DNA of 50,966 nt from Planctomycetota bacterium (lineage in GTDB: Bacteria > Planctomycetota > Planctomycetia > Pirellulales > Pirellulaceae), in assembly GCA_963204965.1 (NCBI GenBank), contig CAUJKA010000205.1, forward strand, positions 1-50,966. The letters run 5' to 3'. Below are positions 25,825 to 34,931 of the stretch, in pieces. The notes under the pieces are model-generated. The model did not search any database, had not been told where the DNA came from, and saw only the letters and a list, made by a program, of their open reading frames with translations. The position numbers were made by a program, and so were the translations under genes. The first letter of the stretch is position 1; each line of letters starts with the position of its first letter.

Positions 25825-27966
25825 TTGGAGACTTTTGCCAAAGCTATTGCTGCTGAACTAGAACTTCCGCTGAAACAAGTTTTGGCGGCGATTGAGCTGC
25901 TTGAGGCCGGAAATACGATCCCTTTTATTGCTAGGTATCGCAAGGAGGCTACGGGCGGCTTGGATGAAGTCGCATTGCGAGCCATCGAAGACGCCCTGGA
26001 AAAGGCCACCGCACTGGCGGCTCGCAAGACAACCGTTCTGAAAACGATCGACGAGCAAGGCCTGTTGACCGACGAATTGCGGCGACAGATTGAACAGTGT
26101 GGCGATCTTGCGACGCTGGAGATTCTGTACCTGCCTTATAAGCCCAAGCGTCGTACGCGGGCCACCGTGGCGCGCGAGCGTGGCCTACAACCGTTGGCCG
26201 ATCTGCTGTTGGCGCAAAAGCCATTGGGACGAAGTAAACAAGATTCGCTCAAGGCTTTCATCGATCCTTCGAAAGAGGTCCCCGACGCGGCGGCGGCTTT
26301 GGCTGGAGCACTGGATATTGTCGCCGAGCAATGGTCGGAAGACGCCGCGACTCGCACTTGGCTGTCAGCTCAAGCCGTGTCGCAGGGGCAAGTCGTTTCG
26401 CAGGTCAAACGCGGTAAGAAGGAAGAGGCTAGCAAGTTCGAGCAATACATCGATCGCCATGAATCAATTAACAAGATCCCTGGACATCGACTGCTGGCAA
26501 TGTTGCGTGGAGAAGCCGAAGGTGTGCTGAAGGTCGGAGTCGAATTGGATCAAGCTCAGGTGCTTCGCGACTTGCGACCCAAGTTGGTTCACAATCGATC
26601 CTTCGAATTCCATCAGGAGCTGAGCCAAGCTGTCGAGGACTGTTACACGCGATTATTGTTGCCCGCCACCGAATCCAGCGTCTTGGGCACGCTCAAGGAT
26701 CGCGCGGACGAAGAGGCCATCGCTGTGTTTGGAAAGAACCTACGCGAGCTGTTGATGTCGCCTCCAGCGGGGCCACGCGTTACGATCGGTATCGACCCAG
26801 GCTTCCGCACCGGTTGTAAAGTCGCTGTGGTGGATGCGACGGGCAAGTTCTTAACGAATGCAACGATCTATCCCACGCCTCCAACATCGGACGCAGTCGG
26901 AGCCGCAAAAACGCTGTTAGACTTGATCCGCAAGCACAAGGTTGAGCTGATTGCAATTGGCAACGGTACCGCTTCGCGCGAAACTGACGCGTTTGTTGGA
27001 CAACTGATTCGCGAGCAGAATTTACAAGTTACGAAGGTCATGGTCAGCGAGTCGGGTGCTTCGATCTATTCCGCCAGCGAGCTTGCTGGGAAAGAGTTTC
27101 CCGACTTGGATATCACCGTCCGCGGCGCCATCAGTATCGCTCGACGCTTGCAAGATCCACTGGCCGAACTGGTTAAGACCGATCCTAAGTCGATCGGCGT
27201 GGGCCAATATCAGCACGATGTGAATCAAACTCAGCTTCGCAAATGTTTGGATCGCGTCGTCGAGTCCTGCGTGAACCAGGTTGGCGTCGACCTGAATATG
27301 GCCAGCGCGCCGCTGTTGTCTCGCGTTGCTGGAATCGGACCAAAGTTAGCAGAGAGCATTGTCGAGTATCGCAATGCCAACGGTCGCTTTTCGAATCGTA
27401 AAGAATTGACGAAGGTTCCCAAGCTTGGCAAGAAAGTCTTTGAACAAGCGGCTGGGTTCTTGCGAATTCGAGGAGGCGATGAACCGCTGGATAACTCGGC
27501 CGTGCATCCAGAAAGCTATCCCGTTGTCGCTCGCATGGCTAAGAAGCTGGGTGCAGGCACAAGCAGCTTGGTGGGAAATGCAACACTGAGCCAAAAGTTG
27601 AGACCCGAAGAGTTCGTCGATCAACAGTTTGGTATGCCAACGGTCGTTGACATTATCTCCGAGCTTGCCAAACCCGGCCGCGATCCGCGAAGCGAGTTTC
27701 GTGTCGTCAAGTTCGACGATCAGATCAATAGCGTTGAAGATTTGCGCCCGGGACTTGTGCTTGAAGGCGTGGTCACTAACGTCACACACTTCGGCGCGTT
27801 TGTCGACATCGGCGTTCACCAAGATGGCCTAGTCCACATTTCACAGCTCTCCAATCAATTCGTCAAAGATCCCAACGACGTTGTTTCCGTCGGAGATCTG
27901 GTGAAAGTCAAAGTCCTGGAAGTCGAGCCTGAACGAAAGCGTATCTCGCTGACTTGTAAGTTGTAG
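25825..27966 (+). CDS. tex: Tex-family RNA-binding transcription accessory protein
   Basis: A 713-residue Tex protein, a cytoplasmic RNA-binding factor of the transcription machinery related to eukaryotic Spt6. The N-terminal helical domain holds GNTIPFIARYRKEATGGLDE, the Tex signature. The YqgF/RuvC-like domain begins near 320 (TIGIDPGFRTGCKVAVVD), helix-hairpin-helix repeats begin near 496 (LSRVAGIGPKLAESIVEYR), and an S1 domain lies near 641-710 (VLEGVVTNVTHFGAFVDIGV). The length is typical. The start is TTG 25825 with AAAGGA about nine bases upstream; no in-frame ATG fits the family N-terminus. It converges on ftsH. Confidence 0.96.
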   Translation: METFAKAIAAELELPLKQVLAAIELLEAGNTIPFIARYRKEATGGLDEVALRAIEDALEKATALAARKTTVLKTIDEQGLLTDELRRQIEQCGDLATLEILYLPYKPKRRTRATVARERGLQPLADLLLAQKPLGRSKQDSLKAFIDPSKEVPDAAAALAGALDIVAEQWSEDAATRTWLSAQAVSQGQVVSQVKRGKKEEASKFEQYIDRHESINKIPGHRLLAMLRGEAEGVLKVGVELDQAQVLRDLRPKLVHNRSFEFHQELSQAVEDCYTRLLLPATESSVLGTLKDRADEEAIAVFGKNLRELLMSPPAGPRVTIGIDPGFRTGCKVAVVDATGKFLTNATIYPTPPTSDAVGAAKTLLDLIRKHKVELIAIGNGTASRETDAFVGQLIREQNLQVTKVMVSESGASIYSASELAGKEFPDLDITVRGAISIARRLQDPLAELVKTDPKSIGVGQYQHDVNQTQLRKCLDRVVESCVNQVGVDLNMASAPLLSRVAGIGPKLAESIVEYRNANGRFSNRKELTKVPKLGKKVFEQAAGFLRIRGGDEPLDNSAVHPESYPVVARMAKKLGAGTSSLVGNATLSQKLRPEEFVDQQFGMPTVVDIISELAKPGRDPRSEFRVVKFDDQINSVEDLRPGLVLEGVVTNVTHFGAFVDIGVHQDGLVHISQLSNQFVKDPNDVVSVGDLVKVKVLEVEPERKRISLTCKL

Positions 27967-27970
27967 GGGA

Positions 27971-28005
27971 CAGCGCGCGGGAGAGTTCGGTCAACGTACC
28001 CTCCC
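27971..28005 (-). repeat. Fragment of the 5.8-kb repeat family, opposite orientation
   Basis: Read on the minus strand, this 35-base stretch matches the first 35 bases of the copies at 5797 and 6256, including GGAGGGTACGTT and CTCTCCCGCGCGCTG, with about four mismatches. Only the left end of the unit is present. It lies five bases after the tex stop. Confidence 0.7.
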
Positions 28006-28018
28006 AGGTGAGCTCGCT

Positions 28019-28067
28019 GCTAACCGCTAATTGCTAACTGCTAACTGCTAACTGCTAACTGCTAAAG
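28019..28067. repeat. Tandem heptamer repeat, about seven units
   Basis: Seven 7-base units of the form GCTAACT: GCTAACC, GCTAATT, four perfect GCTAACT and GCTAAAG. It lies between the tex and ftsH stop codons. Copy number could vary by slippage. Confidence 0.85.
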
Positions 28068-28091
28068 AACGCCAGGGACTGACATGGCACA

Positions 28092-30149
28092 CTAGGCAGT
28101 CGATGATTCTGCGGAGTCGTGGCTGTCGGGTTTGTCTTTAGAAACTTCTTCGACGGGTTCGCGAGGGGTAATGACGGTTCCTGGTTTGACGCGCAAGCCG
28201 GAAAGCGATGCGTCGATGATGCGGACGAGATCGGCTGAGTCCATGACTTCGATTTCGAGCAATCGTTGCGTAACAGCTTCTAGAGCTGGACGTCGCTCGA
28301 GCAGGATCGCGCGAGCTCGATGAGTCATATCGTCGATGATACGGCGAACCTCTTCGTCGATCTCACGAGCGGTCTGTTCGCTGTGATCGCGGCTAAAGCT
28401 TTCGGTTGGTCCACCACCCAAAAATGGACTGCGGCCACTTTCGCGATAGTTAACTCGTCCCAGTCGGCTCATGCCAAACTCTTTGACCATGCTGCGAGCG
28501 ATGGCGCTGGCGCGTTCCAGGTCATTTTGTGCCCCGGTACTGATGTCTTGAAAGATCATCTCTTCGGCAAGCGTTCCGGCTAGCAGAGTTTGCATCTGCG
28601 ATTCAAGCTCGGATTGAGTCATCAAGTAACGATCGCCCTCGGGACGTTGCAGCGTGTAACCCAGAGCTGCCAAACCGCGAGGAATGATGGATACTTTGTG
28701 GACGGGATCGGTGTTGGGAAGCGACGACGCGACCAGAGCGTGAGCCGCTTCGTGATATGCGACTCGCAGCTTTTCGTCTTCGTCCATGACGCGACGCTTC
28801 TTTTCCAAGCCAGCGGTGACGCGTTCGATTCCCTCTTCAAACTCAGCCTGTCCAACTGTGTTCTTGCCCTTGCGAGCCGCCAGTAGAGCCGCTTCGTTGA
28901 CTAAGTTTGCCAAGTCAGCGCCACAGAATCCGCTAGTCATCGATGCAATGCTTTGCAGTTGAACATCGGTGCCAAGCTTAACATTCTTGACGTGTACTTT
29001 TAGGATCTCTTCTCGACCAGATTTGTCAGGTCGGTCTACGAGAACCGTTCGATCGAATCGACCTGGGCGAAGCAGCGCGGGGTCGAGTGTTTCGGGACGG
29101 TTGGTGGCGGCGATGACAATGATGCCGATGTTCGAATCGAAGCCATCCATCTCGACCAGCAACGCGTTCAAGGTTTGTTCGCGTTCGTCGTGCACACCGA
29201 CGCCAGAATTGCTTCGGCTCTTGCCCAGCGCATCCAATTCATCGATGAAAATAATGCAAGGCGATTTGGCGCTGGCTTGTTGGAACATGTCACGCACGCG
29301 CGCGGCACCCACACCAACAAACATCTCCACGAAGTCGCTACCTGAAAGGCTGAAGTAAGGCACTCCAGCTTCACCAGCGATGGCTTTCGCTAGAAGTGTT
29401 TTGCCGGTACCGGGAGGTCCGACGAGCAACACGCCCTTGGGAATTCGACCACCCAAGCGTTGATACTTTTCTGGGTACTTGAGAAAGTCGACGATCTCGC
29501 GGACCTCTTCGACAGCTTCATCGACTCCAGCCACTTCGTCAAAGGTGATGCCAATATCATCTTGCGCGTAGAGCTTTCCGCGCGAGCGACCGAAGGACAT
29601 TGGCGAACCCACGCCGCTGATTCTGCGGAGCACAAACATCATGAGCAAGAATGCTCCGGCCATCACGATCAGCAAGCCGCCATACTTGTCGAACCAGTTC
29701 TCATGTTGCGAGTATTCCCAATCAACATTGCTCGATTCTAAAAGAGCACGTAGTTGCTTGGCTGTATCCTCGGACTTCTCTTTGTAAGCAAGGAATTTGA
29801 CTTCGACCGCATCGGTTTCGGTGTTCTTGGGATCGATCTTGCGGCGGAAGACTCGACCTTCCACGTAGTTATCATGAACTTTCAGTCGGCTGATCTTGGA
29901 GAGTTCAATAGTGGCGCCGTCGGTCGTAATTCGACCGAGTTTGGACGACTCTCCGCTATCGATCTTACCACGCTGCTGGTACTGGGTTTGTTCGAGCAGT
30001 GTAACCAGATCGGGATATGCCATACTGTAGATGGCACTGTTGACGACATAGGCGGCGACAACAAAAAGCAAAATGGTGGTCAGAACCAAGTACCAAACCC
30101 AATTGTTCGTCTTGTTCTCGTCGCGGTTGCGGTCTTGTTCGTCGCTCAT
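28092..30149 (-). CDS. ftsH: ATP-dependent zinc metalloprotease FtsH
   Basis: A 685-residue membrane-bound AAA+ protease that degrades misassembled and short-lived proteins. Helix one is about residues 18-40 ([20 protein letters not shown]) and helix two about 156-175 ([20 protein letters not shown]), with a periplasmic domain between. Walker A GPPGTGKT is near 245, and FIDELDALG and the second region of homology ([20 protein letters not shown]) follow. The zinc motif HEAAH is near 464 with [12 protein letters not shown] downstream. The C-terminus is acidic. ATG 30149 is the only suitable start. Its 5' side faces dxr across a 324-base divergent spacer. Confidence 0.97.
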   Translation of the reverse strand: MSDEQDRNRDENKTNNWVWYLVLTTILLFVVAAYVVNSAIYSMAYPDLVTLLEQTQYQQRGKIDSGESSKLGRITTDGATIELSKISRLKVHDNYVEGRVFRRKIDPKNTETDAVEVKFLAYKEKSEDTAKQLRALLESSNVDWEYSQHENWFDKYGGLLIVMAGAFLLMMFVLRRISGVGSPMSFGRSRGKLYAQDDIGITFDEVAGVDEAVEEVREIVDFLKYPEKYQRLGGRIPKGVLLVGPPGTGKTLLAKAIAGEAGVPYFSLSGSDFVEMFVGVGAARVRDMFQQASAKSPCIIFIDELDALGKSRSNSGVGVHDEREQTLNALLVEMDGFDSNIGIIVIAATNRPETLDPALLRPGRFDRTVLVDRPDKSGREEILKVHVKNVKLGTDVQLQSIASMTSGFCGADLANLVNEAALLAARKGKNTVGQAEFEEGIERVTAGLEKKRRVMDEDEKLRVAYHEAAHALVASSLPNTDPVHKVSIIPRGLAALGYTLQRPEGDRYLMTQSELESQMQTLLAGTLAEEMIFQDISTGAQNDLERASAIARSMVKEFGMSRLGRVNYRESGRSPFLGGGPTESFSRDHSEQTAREIDEEVRRIIDDMTHRARAILLERRPALEAVTQRLLEIEVMDSADLVRIIDASLSGLRVKPGTVITPREPVEEVSKDKPDSHDSAESSTA

Positions 30150-30473
30150 TGAATAACTTGCATTGGAGAACTGGGGATATTGCTTCTCTAGTCGCTAGAC
30201 CATGCCTGCGAGCAGCACTTCGCGGAAACGTACAAGATACAGTATACGCCGCAGCCAAGAATGGGCACGGTAGGGTAGGTAAGGCGGACAAAATGGAAGT
30301 TGAATCCGTGTGTTTGTATTGCTCCAACGAAATGCTCGCGTTATACAGTTCGCGAGGACAATTTGGTTTATGCGGGATAAGCTAGCCAGATTCGGGCTAG
30401 ATTTTGCAAGCCGCCTGTGGACAGGTGGCGGAATGGCTGTTTTTCGGCGACTATTCGAAAGATACAGTACGAA
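30150..30473. other. Divergent promoter region between ftsH and dxr
   Basis: A 324-base gap holding the control regions of both genes. A short perfect stem, CTAGCC at 30382-30387 with GGCTAG at 30395-30400, is the only clear structure. GTATAC lies within 30240-30246. GGTGGCGGAATGGCTG near 30424 resembles a tRNA D-arm but no tRNA folds. An extended dxr start at 30417 remains possible. Confidence 0.45.
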
Positions 30474-31655
30474 GTGTCACAGGCAGAGCGGAGCGAGAAC
30501 TCAAGCAAATCCAACGTCGCCGTATTCGGCGCGTCGGGCAGCATCGGCTCGGGAACGCTGGATGTGATTCGACAATTGGGGGGAAGCTGGCGAGTTTCGG
30601 CGCTTTCGGTACACAGTCAGGTCGACTTACTAACCAGTATGGTGGAGCAGTTTTCTTGTCCGCTAGCAATTGTCACCGACTCTGAGCAGGCTGAGAAAGC
30701 CAGGCAATTAAGACTTCCTTCGACGACTCGGCTTTTGCTGGGCTACGACGGACTGTTGGAAGCGGCGGCGGACCCTGAAATTGGTACCGTTGTGGCGGCC
30801 ATGGTCGGAGCGGCTGGGCTGGAGAGTTCCTTAGTTGCGGCTCAATCAGGCAAGCGACTGGCTTTGGCCAATAAAGAATCGCTGGTCATCGCCGGAGATC
30901 TTCTGACTCAGACCATCAACGACTCGGGCGGCGAGCTGATCCCGATCGACAGCGAACACAGCGCGATATTTCAAGCCTTACAATCTGGCGGCCCTAGCGA
31001 AGTCCAGCGAATCATCCTGACGGCCAGCGGCGGGCCTTTTCGAACTTGGGACAAGCAACGACTGGCTTCCGCGACAATCGAGGATGCTTTGGCTCATCCG
31101 ACGTGGCAGATGGGTCGCAAGATCACCATCGACTCGGCTACAATGATGAACAAAGCTTTGGAGGTCATCGAAGCCCGATGGCTCTTCGATCTGCCTCCAG
31201 AGAAGATTGAGGTCGTGATCCATCCACAATCGATCATTCATTCCATGGTCGAATTTGTAGATGGATCGGTGGTGGCCCAGTTGAGTCCCCCCGACATGCG
31301 CTTGCCGATTCAGTATGCCCTCACCTATCCCGAGCGATTGCCTTGCCCTTGTCCCAAAATAGACTGGACTCAGTCGGTGAACCTGCAATGGCAATCGGTG
31401 GACTTGGAACGCTATCCCGCTTTGCAGCTTGGATGGGAAGTGGCTGGACGAGGCGGAACAAGCGGTGCGGTCTTGAACGCAGCAAACGAAGCAGCCGTGG
31501 AGCGATTCTTACTGGGACAGATCCGCTTTACAGACATTGTGACGGCCACTCAACAAGTTTTGAAACAACACGAGTTTAGCTCGAACCCTACACTTGAAGA
31601 ATTAATGCGCCAGGATCGATGGGCGCGAATGGAGATATCTCGGTGGACAGCTTAA
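30474..31655 (+). CDS. dxr: 1-deoxy-D-xylulose-5-phosphate reductoisomerase
   Basis: A 393-residue enzyme of the MEP isoprenoid pathway, converting DXP to MEP with NADPH and a divalent metal. The nucleotide-binding loop VAVFGASGSIGSGTLDVI, LANKESLVIAGDLL, the metal-binding PIDSEHSAIFQAL, TASGGPFRTWD, the HPTWQMGRKITIDSATMMNK block and LPIQYALTYPERL are all in place. The start is uncertain: GTG 30474 gives a short leader before the Rossmann fold, while GTG 30417 would add 19 residues. The downstream rseP start overlaps the end of this gene, so the two are translationally linked. Confidence 0.94.
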   Translation: MSQAERSENSSKSNVAVFGASGSIGSGTLDVIRQLGGSWRVSALSVHSQVDLLTSMVEQFSCPLAIVTDSEQAEKARQLRLPSTTRLLLGYDGLLEAAADPEIGTVVAAMVGAAGLESSLVAAQSGKRLALANKESLVIAGDLLTQTINDSGGELIPIDSEHSAIFQALQSGGPSEVQRIILTASGGPFRTWDKQRLASATIEDALAHPTWQMGRKITIDSATMMNKALEVIEARWLFDLPPEKIEVVIHPQSIIHSMVEFVDGSVVAQLSPPDMRLPIQYALTYPERLPCPCPKIDWTQSVNLQWQSVDLERYPALQLGWEVAGRGGTSGAVLNAANEAAVERFLLGQIRFTDIVTATQQVLKQHEFSSNPTLEELMRQDRWARMEISRWTA

Positions 31656-33790
31656 ATATGCTTGAATCTCTGCTCAGTTTTACCGACTCAGCGATGCTGT
31701 TGTTGGGTGATTCGGCGCTTACTGCATTTCTCAGTAAGCTTACGGCAATTGGCAAAGTTGCGTTGGGCTTGGGGTTTGTGATCTTCATCCACGAGCTGGG
31801 ACACTTTTTAGCCGCCAAGACCTTTGGTGTTCGCTGCGATAAGTTCTACGTGGGCTTTGATGTGCCGATCAAGATTGGCCCGATCCGCTTTCCTAGAACG
31901 CTGGGCAAATTCAAATGGGGCGAAACCGAGTATGGCATCGGCATCATCCCGCTAGGCGGCTACGTGAAGATGCTCGGCCAGGATGACGATCCGCGGAAAG
32001 CAAAAGAAGAGGCGGAGAAGGCGCGTGCCAACGGAACCGAAGCTCAGCCATTGGACCCGCGTAGCTATCCTGCTAAGCCGGTGTGGCAGCGAATGATCAT
32101 CATTTCCGCTGGCGTCGTGATGAACTTGATCTCGGCGGTCTTTCTCGCTGGAGCTGCCTATTTCTTCGGCGTTCCTTACACGCCAGCCGTCGTTGGTCGC
32201 GCTAACGCGGGCGGGCCAGCCTGGATGGCCGATCTGCAACCTGGCGATCAGGTACTTCGCGTTGGCCGACGAGGCAATGACGATCCGAACATGCGTTACG
32301 AAGACATGTTCCAGAATATTGTCATTAGTGGAATCAAAGCTGACGGAAAGCCGGTTGAAGTTTCCCTAAAGCGTGGCGACGAACAGTTGTTGATCGACAC
32401 GCACCCATCGCCAAAATACTACCCCAGCAAGAAGCCGCGTCCGTTATTGGGCTTCGCAGTTTCCCGATCGACGACGCTTGCCTTAGAAGCGGTTCGACCG
32501 TTTTCCTCAATCGATGCTAAAGAACTTGGCCTGCAAGCCAAGGACCGCATCATATCTGTGGACGGCGAGCCCTTGCCGGTCAACAAAGTCTTCGACACGA
32601 TTCTGTCGGAAGAGCTCATTCAGCGAATGTCGGCGAAGTGGAACCAGCCTGTGAAGCTGGGAGTCGAGCGACTGGCGGACGAAGCCAGTGGGCAATCTGC
32701 AAAACAATTCGAAGTCACCATTCCTCCCTCGCCAGTGAAGTCGATAGGTCTTGGCTTTGCCATCGATGCGGTCTCGGCTGTTCGTCCCGGCTCGCCGGGC
32801 GAGAAGGCTGGGTTCCAAGCTGGAGACAAGATACTGGCTATCGACGGACAAGAAGTGGTAGACGCATTTGAGCTGCCCTATCAATTTGCTGCGAAGGCAG
32901 GAAAAGAAGTTGCGTTCACCGTCCAGCGCGGGAGTGAACAACTTGAACTTAAGATTCAATCACCGGCAGTTCCCACGTTCGACTTAGTAAGCGAAGCACT
33001 TTCTGGCGAACTGTCCCTTGGTGGAGTTGGCGTGGCCTTTGGTGTGACGACCACGGTGACCAAGGTGGATGCCGATCGAATCAAAGACGGCTCGATCCAA
33101 GTCGGCGATAAGCTCAAGCAGTTCTCCTGGGCGATTCCTGAAGCTGCCAAGTCTGAGTTCACCAGCAAAGGACTCAAGATGATCGAAACTCCTCAGGAGT
33201 TCAATGAGCGATACAACATGCCTTCGGCTATGGAAGCCGCACAAGATCGTCCGATTGGAAGCAAGTTCAATGTCGAATTGGAGCGCGAAGGCAAAATCGT
33301 CAGTGCGTCAATTCCGCTTGAGTATGCTACCGACCGCTTTCTCACTGACGAACGCGGATTGCTGTTGGCAGGCATAACACAGATTCATCAAACCAGCGAC
33401 GTGATGACAGCCATGAAGCTAGGACTGTGGGAGACTCAGCGTCGTTTCTTCGACGTCTTGGAAGTCTTGAAGATGTTGGTGACCGGCGGAGTTGGCGTTG
33501 ATAACTTTGCAGGGCCTTTTCAACTGTTCGCCGTGGCGACTTCAGAAGCATCCCACGGAACATCGCGATTGTTACTGTTCTTGACTATGCTCAGCGCGAA
33601 TTTGGCAATTTTGAACTTCTTGCCCATTCCAGCGTTGGACGGAGGGCACATGATGTTCCTCAGTTGGGAAGCCATTCGCGGCAAGCCTGTCGACGAAGAG
33701 TTGCAAATCAAGCTAACCATGGTCGGAGTGCTTGGCTTATTAGCCTTGATGGCCTTCGTGATCTTTAATGATCTGGCCACGATGCTTTAG
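31643..33790 (+). CDS. rseP: RseP-type site-2 zinc metalloprotease with several PDZ domains
   Basis: A 715-residue intramembrane protease, much longer than the usual 420-450. HELGH is near residue 50 in GLGFVIFIHELGHFLAAKTF, and the second conserved block NFLPIPALDGGHMM is near 660. Between them are at least three PDZ-like modules, around AVVGRANAGGPAWMADLQPG, LGLQAKDRIISVDGEPLP and VRPGSPGEKAGFQAGDKILA, with a possible fourth near RIKDGSIQVGDKLKQ. Such proteases cut anti-sigma factors or signal-peptide remnants within the membrane. The start GTG 31643 has GGAG at 31631 and overlaps dxr by 13 bases; ATG 31658 is an alternative. Confidence 0.93.
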   Translation: MDSLNMLESLLSFTDSAMLLLGDSALTAFLSKLTAIGKVALGLGFVIFIHELGHFLAAKTFGVRCDKFYVGFDVPIKIGPIRFPRTLGKFKWGETEYGIGIIPLGGYVKMLGQDDDPRKAKEEAEKARANGTEAQPLDPRSYPAKPVWQRMIIISAGVVMNLISAVFLAGAAYFFGVPYTPAVVGRANAGGPAWMADLQPGDQVLRVGRRGNDDPNMRYEDMFQNIVISGIKADGKPVEVSLKRGDEQLLIDTHPSPKYYPSKKPRPLLGFAVSRSTTLALEAVRPFSSIDAKELGLQAKDRIISVDGEPLPVNKVFDTILSEELIQRMSAKWNQPVKLGVERLADEASGQSAKQFEVTIPPSPVKSIGLGFAIDAVSAVRPGSPGEKAGFQAGDKILAIDGQEVVDAFELPYQFAAKAGKEVAFTVQRGSEQLELKIQSPAVPTFDLVSEALSGELSLGGVGVAFGVTTTVTKVDADRIKDGSIQVGDKLKQFSWAIPEAAKSEFTSKGLKMIETPQEFNERYNMPSAMEAAQDRPIGSKFNVELEREGKIVSASIPLEYATDRFLTDERGLLLAGITQIHQTSDVMTAMKLGLWETQRRFFDVLEVLKMLVTGGVGVDNFAGPFQLFAVATSEASHGTSRLLLFLTMLSANLAILNFLPIPALDGGHMMFLSWEAIRGKPVDEELQIKLTMVGVLGLLALMAFVIFNDLATML

Positions 33791-33818
33791 GATGCGTTCG
33801 TCATGATAGGATGTTGTG

Positions 33819-34304
33819 ATGTACACTGTCTATGTTGAAACCTCGATCGTTAGCTACTTGCGGCAAAAGCCAAGCTCGCAAGTGGTTGCAGCGGCCAGGC
33901 AAATCCTAACGCATCAGTGGTGGAATCAGCATCGACTGAACTACGAGTTGGTTGTATCACAATACGTCATCGACGAAGCATCTGCTGGAGATGTTTTACT
34001 CGCGAAAGAGCGGCTCGAATCGCTTGATGGCATTCCATTACTCCCCATCACGCCAGAGGTTCCTCAAATCGCCCAGCGTATTATGGCTTTGGGTGTGTTG
34101 CCCCCAAAAGCACAGGTGGATGCACTCCACATTTCCCTTGCTGCTCATCACAGGATAGAATACCTGTTGACATGGAACTGCAGGCACATTGCAAACGCGA
34201 GAATACTACCGAGAATCCATGATATTCTGACGGACATGGGGATCCCTATTCCGATGATTTGCACCCCCGAGGAGATGCTGGGCGATGAAACCGACGAAAG
34301 CTGA
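33819..34304 (+). CDS. PIN-domain protein, probable VapC-like toxin
   Basis: A 161-residue PIN-domain protein, probably a metal-dependent ribonuclease. VYVETSIVSYL opens the fold with Glu-Thr where many VapC toxins have Asp-Thr. VIDEASAGD, then VDALHISLAAHHRIEYLLTW and NCRHIANA are the other conserved acidic blocks. The start at ATG 33819 is used; a GTG lies one codon upstream. Its end overlaps the next small gene by 20 bases, so the two form a likely toxin-antitoxin pair in the less common toxin-first order. Confidence 0.8.
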   Translation: MYTVYVETSIVSYLRQKPSSQVVAAARQILTHQWWNQHRLNYELVVSQYVIDEASAGDVLLAKERLESLDGIPLLPITPEVPQIAQRIMALGVLPPKAQVDALHISLAAHHRIEYLLTWNCRHIANARILPRIHDILTDMGIPIPMICTPEEMLGDETDES

Positions 34305-34512
34305 CAATACGATTGATGAAATCCATGAAATACGTTTTGAGATTTCAGATCGTTTTGGAGGTGACGTGTTTGCGATCGCTCAGGATGCAGCTCGCCGACA
34401 ATCAGATTCCAACCGCCCTCTATGGCGACCCACGACGACGAATAAACCGTTGCAGCCAAGCGGTGGATCAGTCGTTTCGCCAATAGACACTTCTTCTCCC
34501 GCCTCTGGCTGA
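34285..34512 (+). CDS. Small antitoxin-like partner of the PIN protein
   Basis: A 75-residue protein starting inside the PIN gene. The first 50 residues (TIDEIHEIRFEISDRFGGDV ... AIAQDAARRQ) match a small family I recall next to PIN toxins. The last 22 or so residues (NKPLQPSGGSVVSPIDTSSP) are encoded by a hairpin repeat (34447-34516), so the native C-terminus may have been replaced by repeat sequence. DNA-binding was not detected. Function inferred from gene order only. Confidence 0.65.
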   Translation: MKPTKADNTIDEIHEIRFEISDRFGGDVFAIAQDAARRQSDSNRPLWRPTTTNKPLQPSGGSVVSPIDTSSPASG

Positions 34513-34516
34513 ACGG
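34447..34516. repeat. Hairpin repeat at the end of the PIN pair
   Basis: CCGTTGCAGCCA at 34447-34458 pairs with TGGCTGAACGG at 34506-34516, giving 11 base pairs with a single extrahelical base. A weaker inner stem is CAAGCGGTGG with CCGCCTCTGG. The loop is about 35 bases. The bulged geometry recalls folded integron attC sites, but I cannot see the RYYYAAC and GTTRRRY cores. The repeat is read into the antitoxin-like gene. Confidence 0.6.
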
Positions 34517-34541
34517 GCGGCGTTTGTCGGACTAACGATTA

Positions 34542-34868
34542 ATGGAAGAAGATCTACCTACTTTCAAGACTCTCATTTCCGCGTTGCACTTTATTGAGAA
34601 GTGTCTTGCCAATGACAAACAGGTCGAACTGTTCAAGGCGTGCCTAACGTCGCGAGCCTCTGATTTCATGCGTCCACGGATCTTCGATCAACTGGCAAAA
34701 ACCAACTCTATCCATGGATTGCGAAAACTTTATCTGAATCGAGAGTTTCCGACTGACGATGGCCGATTCAAGCTCGGCGGTCACGCTAGTGAGCTTGGGC
34801 ACATTCACATAGACTTCGTTCGCAAAGAAACCGGTTGGCAACTCGATGCAATATGGATGTGCAGGTAG
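34542..34868 (+). CDS. Hypothetical protein in accessory interval
   Basis: A 108-residue soluble protein at ATG 34542. Helical N-terminus (FKTLISALHFIEKCLANDKQ), then QLAKTNSIHGLRKLYLNREF, and a C-terminus with GHIHIDFVRKETGWQLDAIW that looks like a two-strand sheet. No family recognised. It follows the hairpin repeat by 25 bases and is read into a convergent pair. Coding support is codon use and a good length, not homology. Confidence 0.5.
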   Translation: MEEDLPTFKTLISALHFIEKCLANDKQVELFKACLTSRASDFMRPRIFDQLAKTNSIHGLRKLYLNREFPTDDGRFKLGGHASELGHIHIDFVRKETGWQLDAIWMCR

Positions 34869-34931
34869 TCCGGTACTTCTGAAGTGCTCGCTTGACAATG
34901 GTGTTCGCCATCAAGACCAATGTTGATGAAA

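Noticed and set aside
28019..28067. Possible CRISPR-type array from the heptamer repeat
   Set aside because: The units are seven bases, directly adjacent and without spacers.
30421..30500. tRNA-like stretch GGTGGCGGAATGGCTG before dxr
   Set aside because: Looks like the D-arm of tRNA-Leu/Ser, but no acceptor stem closes and no GGTTCGA T-arm follows at the right distance.
34447..34516. True integron attC site
   Set aside because: The stem geometry is similar, but RYYYAAC and GTTRRRY cores are not found at the ends, and no integrase gene is in the window. Kept only as a repeat.
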